Below are positions 4,711-6,420 of a DNA stretch of 6,420 nucleotides, in pieces. The stretch is taken from assembly GCA_019236545.1 (NCBI GenBank), contig JAFAIV010000139.1, positions 1 to 6,420 of the forward strand. Direction: 5' to 3'. Below the pieces are notes generated by a model, which was not told the DNA's origin, did no database searches, and saw only the letters and a program-made list of their open reading frames with translations. Source of the DNA: Actinomycetota bacterium. Lineage in GTDB: Bacteria > Actinomycetota > Thermoleophilia > Gaiellales > Gaiellaceae. Made by a program: the position numbers and the translations under genes. Position 1 is the stretch's first letter. Each line of letters begins with the position of its first letter.

Positions 4711-5406
4711 GTGCGGCTGAACGCCTACCTCGCCCGAGCCGGCGTCGCGTCGCGCCGCGGCGCCGACGAGCTGATCAAGGCCGGGCGCGTCCGCGTCAAC
4801 GGCGAGCCCGGGCAGCTGAACACGTTCGTCGCCGCCGCCGACCGCGTCGAGGTCGACGGCCGCGAGGTCGCGAAGCAACGGCTCGCGTACGTCCTCCTCA
4901 ACAAGCCGGCGGGCGTCGTCACGACCGCGCGCGACCCGCAGCGGCGGCCGACGGTCGTCCAGCTCGTCCCGCAGGAGCCGCGCGTCGTCCCGGTCGGGCG
5001 GCTCGACGCCGACACGACCGGCGCGCTCCTGCTGACGAACGACGGCCCGCTCGCGCACCGGCTCGCGCACCCGCGCTACGGCGTCGAGAAGACGTACGTC
5101 GCCGACGTCGAGGGCGACCCGGACGAGGACGCGCTCCGCCGCCTCCGCGAGGGCGTCGAGCTGGACGACGGCGTCACCGCGCCCGCGCGCGCCCGCCGCC
5201 TCGCGCGAGGCCGCGTCGAGCTCGTCCTCCACGAGGGCCGCAAGCACCAGGTCAAGCGGATGCTCGAGGCGGTCGGCCACCCGGTCCGCCGGCTCCACCG
5301 AAGCGCCTACGCCGGGCTGACCGTCGACGGCCTCGAGCCCGGTGGGTGGAGGGTGCTCGAGCGGGCCGAGGTGGACGCACTCCGCGGTGCCGTGAACGCC
5401 CCGTAA
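4711..5406 (+). CDS. rluB: 23S rRNA pseudouridine synthase, RluB/RsuA family
   Basis: The enzyme turns a specific uridine of ribosomal RNA into pseudouridine; RluB-type members act on helix 80 region of 23S rRNA near the peptidyl-transferase centre. The 231-residue product has an N-terminal S4 RNA-binding domain (RLNAYLARAGVASRR at 2-16, to about 50). The catalytic domain follows: 'YVLLNKPAGVVTT' (60-72), VGRLDADTTGALLLTNDG (95-112, catalytic aspartate D99), 'EKTYVADV' (126-133) and 'EGRKHQVKRMLEAVGHPV' (175-192). I chose GTG 4711 because the S4 domain starts right there and a -10-like TATCTT lies just upstream; an ATG at 4654 would add 19 unrelated residues and overlap the divergent gene. 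In many Gram-positive bacteria rluB directly follows scpAB; here the reverse-strand cassette intervenes. The exact target uridine (RluB against RsuA/RluE/RluF) is inferred from context. Confidence 0.93.
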   Translation: MRLNAYLARAGVASRRGADELIKAGRVRVNGEPGQLNTFVAAADRVEVDGREVAKQRLAYVLLNKPAGVVTTARDPQRRPTVVQLVPQEPRVVPVGRLDADTTGALLLTNDGPLAHRLAHPRYGVEKTYVADVEGDPDEDALRRLREGVELDDGVTAPARARRLARGRVELVLHEGRKHQVKRMLEAVGHPVRRLHRSAYAGLTVDGLEPGGWRVLERAEVDALRGAVNAP

Positions 5407-5421
5407 CAGGGGAGTGACAAC

Positions 5422-5448
5422 CCGCCGATCCGCATTGAGGGTCGGCGG
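5422..5448 (+). terminator. Hairpin after rluB, probable terminator
   Basis: CCGCCGATCC (5422-5431) pairs with GGGTCGGCGG (5439-5448), a 10-bp stem with one G-U pair and a 7-nt loop (GCATTGA). It begins 15 nt after the rluB stop codon and separates rluB from the next gene. No T-run follows. The -35 element of the downstream promoter lies in its loop and 3' arm. Confidence 0.55.
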
Positions 5449-5463
5449 AAGCGCGGGTAGGTT
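5435..5463 (+). promoter_or_regulatory. Housekeeping-type promoter of the secreted protein gene
   Basis: TTGAGG (5435-5440) and TAGGTT (5458-5463) are separated by 17 bp and fit the -35/-10 pattern of the actinobacterial primary sigma factor (TTGAC-like and TANNNT). Transcription would start near 5470, giving a leader of about 43 nt before the ATG at 5513. This is the best-looking promoter in the window and indicates that the secreted protein is transcribed independently of rluB. Confidence 0.55.
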
Positions 5464-5502
5464 CGGCGCGTCGTCAGTTCCCGATCCGCAGAACCCGACC
5501 GC

Positions 5503-5510
5503 AGGGGGAG
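5503..5510 (+). promoter_or_regulatory. Ribosome binding site of the secreted protein gene
   Basis: AGGGGGAG ends 2 nt before the ATG at 5513, with the G-run core about 4-5 nt away. It fixes the start just before a clear signal peptide. Confidence 0.6.
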
Positions 5511-5512
5511 CA

Positions 5513-6420
5513 ATGAACTCGCTAGCACGGCGAGCCGCACGCGCGGCTTCGATCGCTGCCGTCATCGGGGCCGCCGCCGTCGCGGCCGCATGGGGTGCGT
5601 CCTCGTCGACAGCCTCCACGAGGACGTCGACCACCGCGTCCTCGTGTCACCTCGCCAACGGCATCCAGCACGTCGTCGAGATCACCTTCGACAACCTCCA
5701 CTTCAACCGCGACAACCCGAACGTGCCGTCCGACCTCGAGCAGATCCCGGCGCTCGAGAACTTCATCACCGGCAACGGCACGCTGCTCTCGAACAACCAC
5801 ACGCCGCTGATCGCGCATACGGCGGACGACTCGCTCACGAACTACACCGGCCTCTACGGCGACCGCCACGGTCAGCCGCTCACGAACACGTACGAGACCT
5901 ACGGCTTGACCGGCTCGGTCACGCCGAAGTCGTCCTTCTCCTACTGGACGGGGACGTACGGCCTCGACTCGTTCCCGAACCAGCCGTACTCGGCGACCGT
6001 TCCCGCCGCCGGCTCCCAGCCGTCGACGCCGCCGGCGCCGTGGGTGCCGTTCACGCGGGCCGGCTGCGACTTCGGCGCAGTCTCGACGGCGAACATGGTC
6101 CTCGAGAACCTGAACCCGGACCTCGCCAACGTCTTCGGCGCGGGCTCGCCGGAGGTGGCGCAGTACAACGCCGACACCGGGTTCAAGGACCAGGAGACCA
6201 ACGACTACGTCGGCATCGGCGTCCACTGCGCCCAGGGCAGCTCGTTCTGCGCCGACGCGCAGGCCGTGAAGTACGGGCAGACGACGCCGTCTCACACGGC
6301 GGTCGCCGACTCGCTTCCGGACGAGCCGGGCGGCTACTCCGGCTTCCAGGCGCTGTTCGGCCACAAGTACGTCGCGCCCCAGCTCGGCGCCGGCACCGCC
6401 AACGTGACCCGCCACGGCTA
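5513..6420 (+). CDS. Secreted protein, probable alkaline phosphatase superfamily (3' end outside window)
   Basis: The frame is open from ATG 5513 to the window end (302 full codons plus two bases). Residues 1-30 form a Sec-type signal peptide: basic LARRAARAAS, an Ala/Val-rich core to about 27, and a small-residue cleavage region near 'WGAS'. A Ser/Thr-rich stretch follows (29-44). The mature part opens with QHVVEITFDNLHFNRDNPN (52-70) and NNHTPLIAHTADDSLTNYTG (94-113), then LYGDRHGQPLTNTY (114-127). The pattern strand-D60, T97/T103, 'TGLYxxRHGxxxxN' (H119, N125) recalls the metal-binding aspartate, nucleophile and HG-N region of phosphodiesterases and sulfatases of the alkaline phosphatase superfamily. 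Four cysteines (45, 185, 239, 246) could form disulfides. There is no lipobox, so it is not an obvious Lgt substrate. The C-terminal metal ligands, which would prove the assignment, lie beyond the window. Specific substrate is unknown. Confidence 0.7.
   Translation, partial: MNSLARRAARAASIAAVIGAAAVAAAWGASSSTASTRTSTTASSCHLANGIQHVVEITFDNLHFNRDNPNVPSDLEQIPALENFITGNGTLLSNNHTPLIAHTADDSLTNYTGLYGDRHGQPLTNTYETYGLTGSVTPKSSFSYWTGTYGLDSFPNQPYSATVPAAGSQPSTPPAPWVPFTRAGCDFGAVSTANMVLENLNPDLANVFGAGSPEVAQYNADTGFKDQETNDYVGIGVHCAQGSSFCADAQAVKYGQTTPSHTAVADSLPDEPGGYSGFQALFGHKYVAPQLGAGTANVTRHG

Noticed and set aside
915..4750. Shared 13-mer GCCGGCGTCGCGT near the end of typA and in rluB, considered as an attachment-site-like direct repeat
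   Set aside because: Both copies are inside coding sequence for common Ala-Gly-Val-Ala type peptides, and the intervening DNA is core genes with no integrase. Chance in GC-rich DNA is enough.
3886..5634. 582-codon open frame on the minus strand extending the DUF3054 gene upstream across rluB
   Set aside because: Only its last 99 codons look like a protein, with membrane helices and a GTGA-coupled start. The rest is antisense to rluB and in another frame of the DUF998 gene, with Arg/Asp/Val-rich shadow composition.
5513..5650. Twin-arginine or lipoprotein signal for the secreted protein
   Set aside because: RR is followed by AAR rather than the usual hydrophobic pair of a Tat motif, and C45 in 'ASSC' lacks the lipobox Leu at -3 and lies after the likely cleavage site.
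5522..6415. 297-codon minus-strand frame opposite the secreted protein gene
   Set aside because: It is Arg/Val-rich shadow sequence with no motif. The plus strand has a promoter, ribosome site, signal peptide and consistent codon use.
1..6420. CRISPR arrays, tRNA genes, insertion sequences, parS or DnaA-box clusters
   Set aside because: No spaced direct repeats, cloverleaf-like sequence, transposase fragments, or parS/DnaA-like motifs were seen on either strand.

Overview
This is a very GC-rich window, and almost every codon in its genes ends in G or C. Gene content and protein style point to an actinobacterium. Lgt carries the 'GGLGIWG' version of its motif typical of that phylum, and there are DUF998, DUF3054 and YciI-like proteins of actinobacterial type. 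The class Thermoleophilia (Gaiellales/Solirubrobacterales relatives) is my best guess. That guess rests on overall impression, not on a search.

Layout. Positions 1-930 hold the C-terminal half of the translational GTPase TypA/BipA, cut by the window edge. After a 113-125 bp gap with hairpin and promoter-like sequence comes a tight forward run: a small conserved protein of 65 residues, lgt (lipoprotein diacylglyceryl transferase), scpA and scpB (kleisin and winged-helix subunits of the SMC condensin). scpA and scpB overlap by 22 nt. Next comes a reverse-strand set of three overlapping genes, read from 4691 down to 3599: a six-helix DUF998 membrane protein, a small DUF3054 membrane protein and a soluble YciI-like protein. 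The last of these runs 33 nt into the 3' end of scpB. Divergently from this set, with only 19 bp between start codons, lies an RluB-type 23S rRNA pseudouridine synthase (4711-5406). A hairpin and a good housekeeping promoter follow. The window ends inside a secreted protein with features of the alkaline phosphatase superfamily.

How the genes fit together. Most of the window is core housekeeping: ribosome function (TypA, RluB), lipoprotein maturation (Lgt) and chromosome organisation (ScpAB). scpA-scpB-rluB is a widely conserved gene order in Gram-positive bacteria. Here it is split by the reverse-strand membrane-protein cassette, which looks like a later insertion. I see no clear new multi-gene defence, mobile or biosynthetic system. 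The points most worth a second look are the C-terminal tail of scpA, which has foreign codon use and hairpins; the overlapping reverse cassette; the 19-bp divergent start region; and the uncharacterised secreted phosphatase-like protein.

I saw no tRNA, rRNA, CRISPR array, insertion sequence or attachment site. No gene-free stretch exceeds 300 bp.
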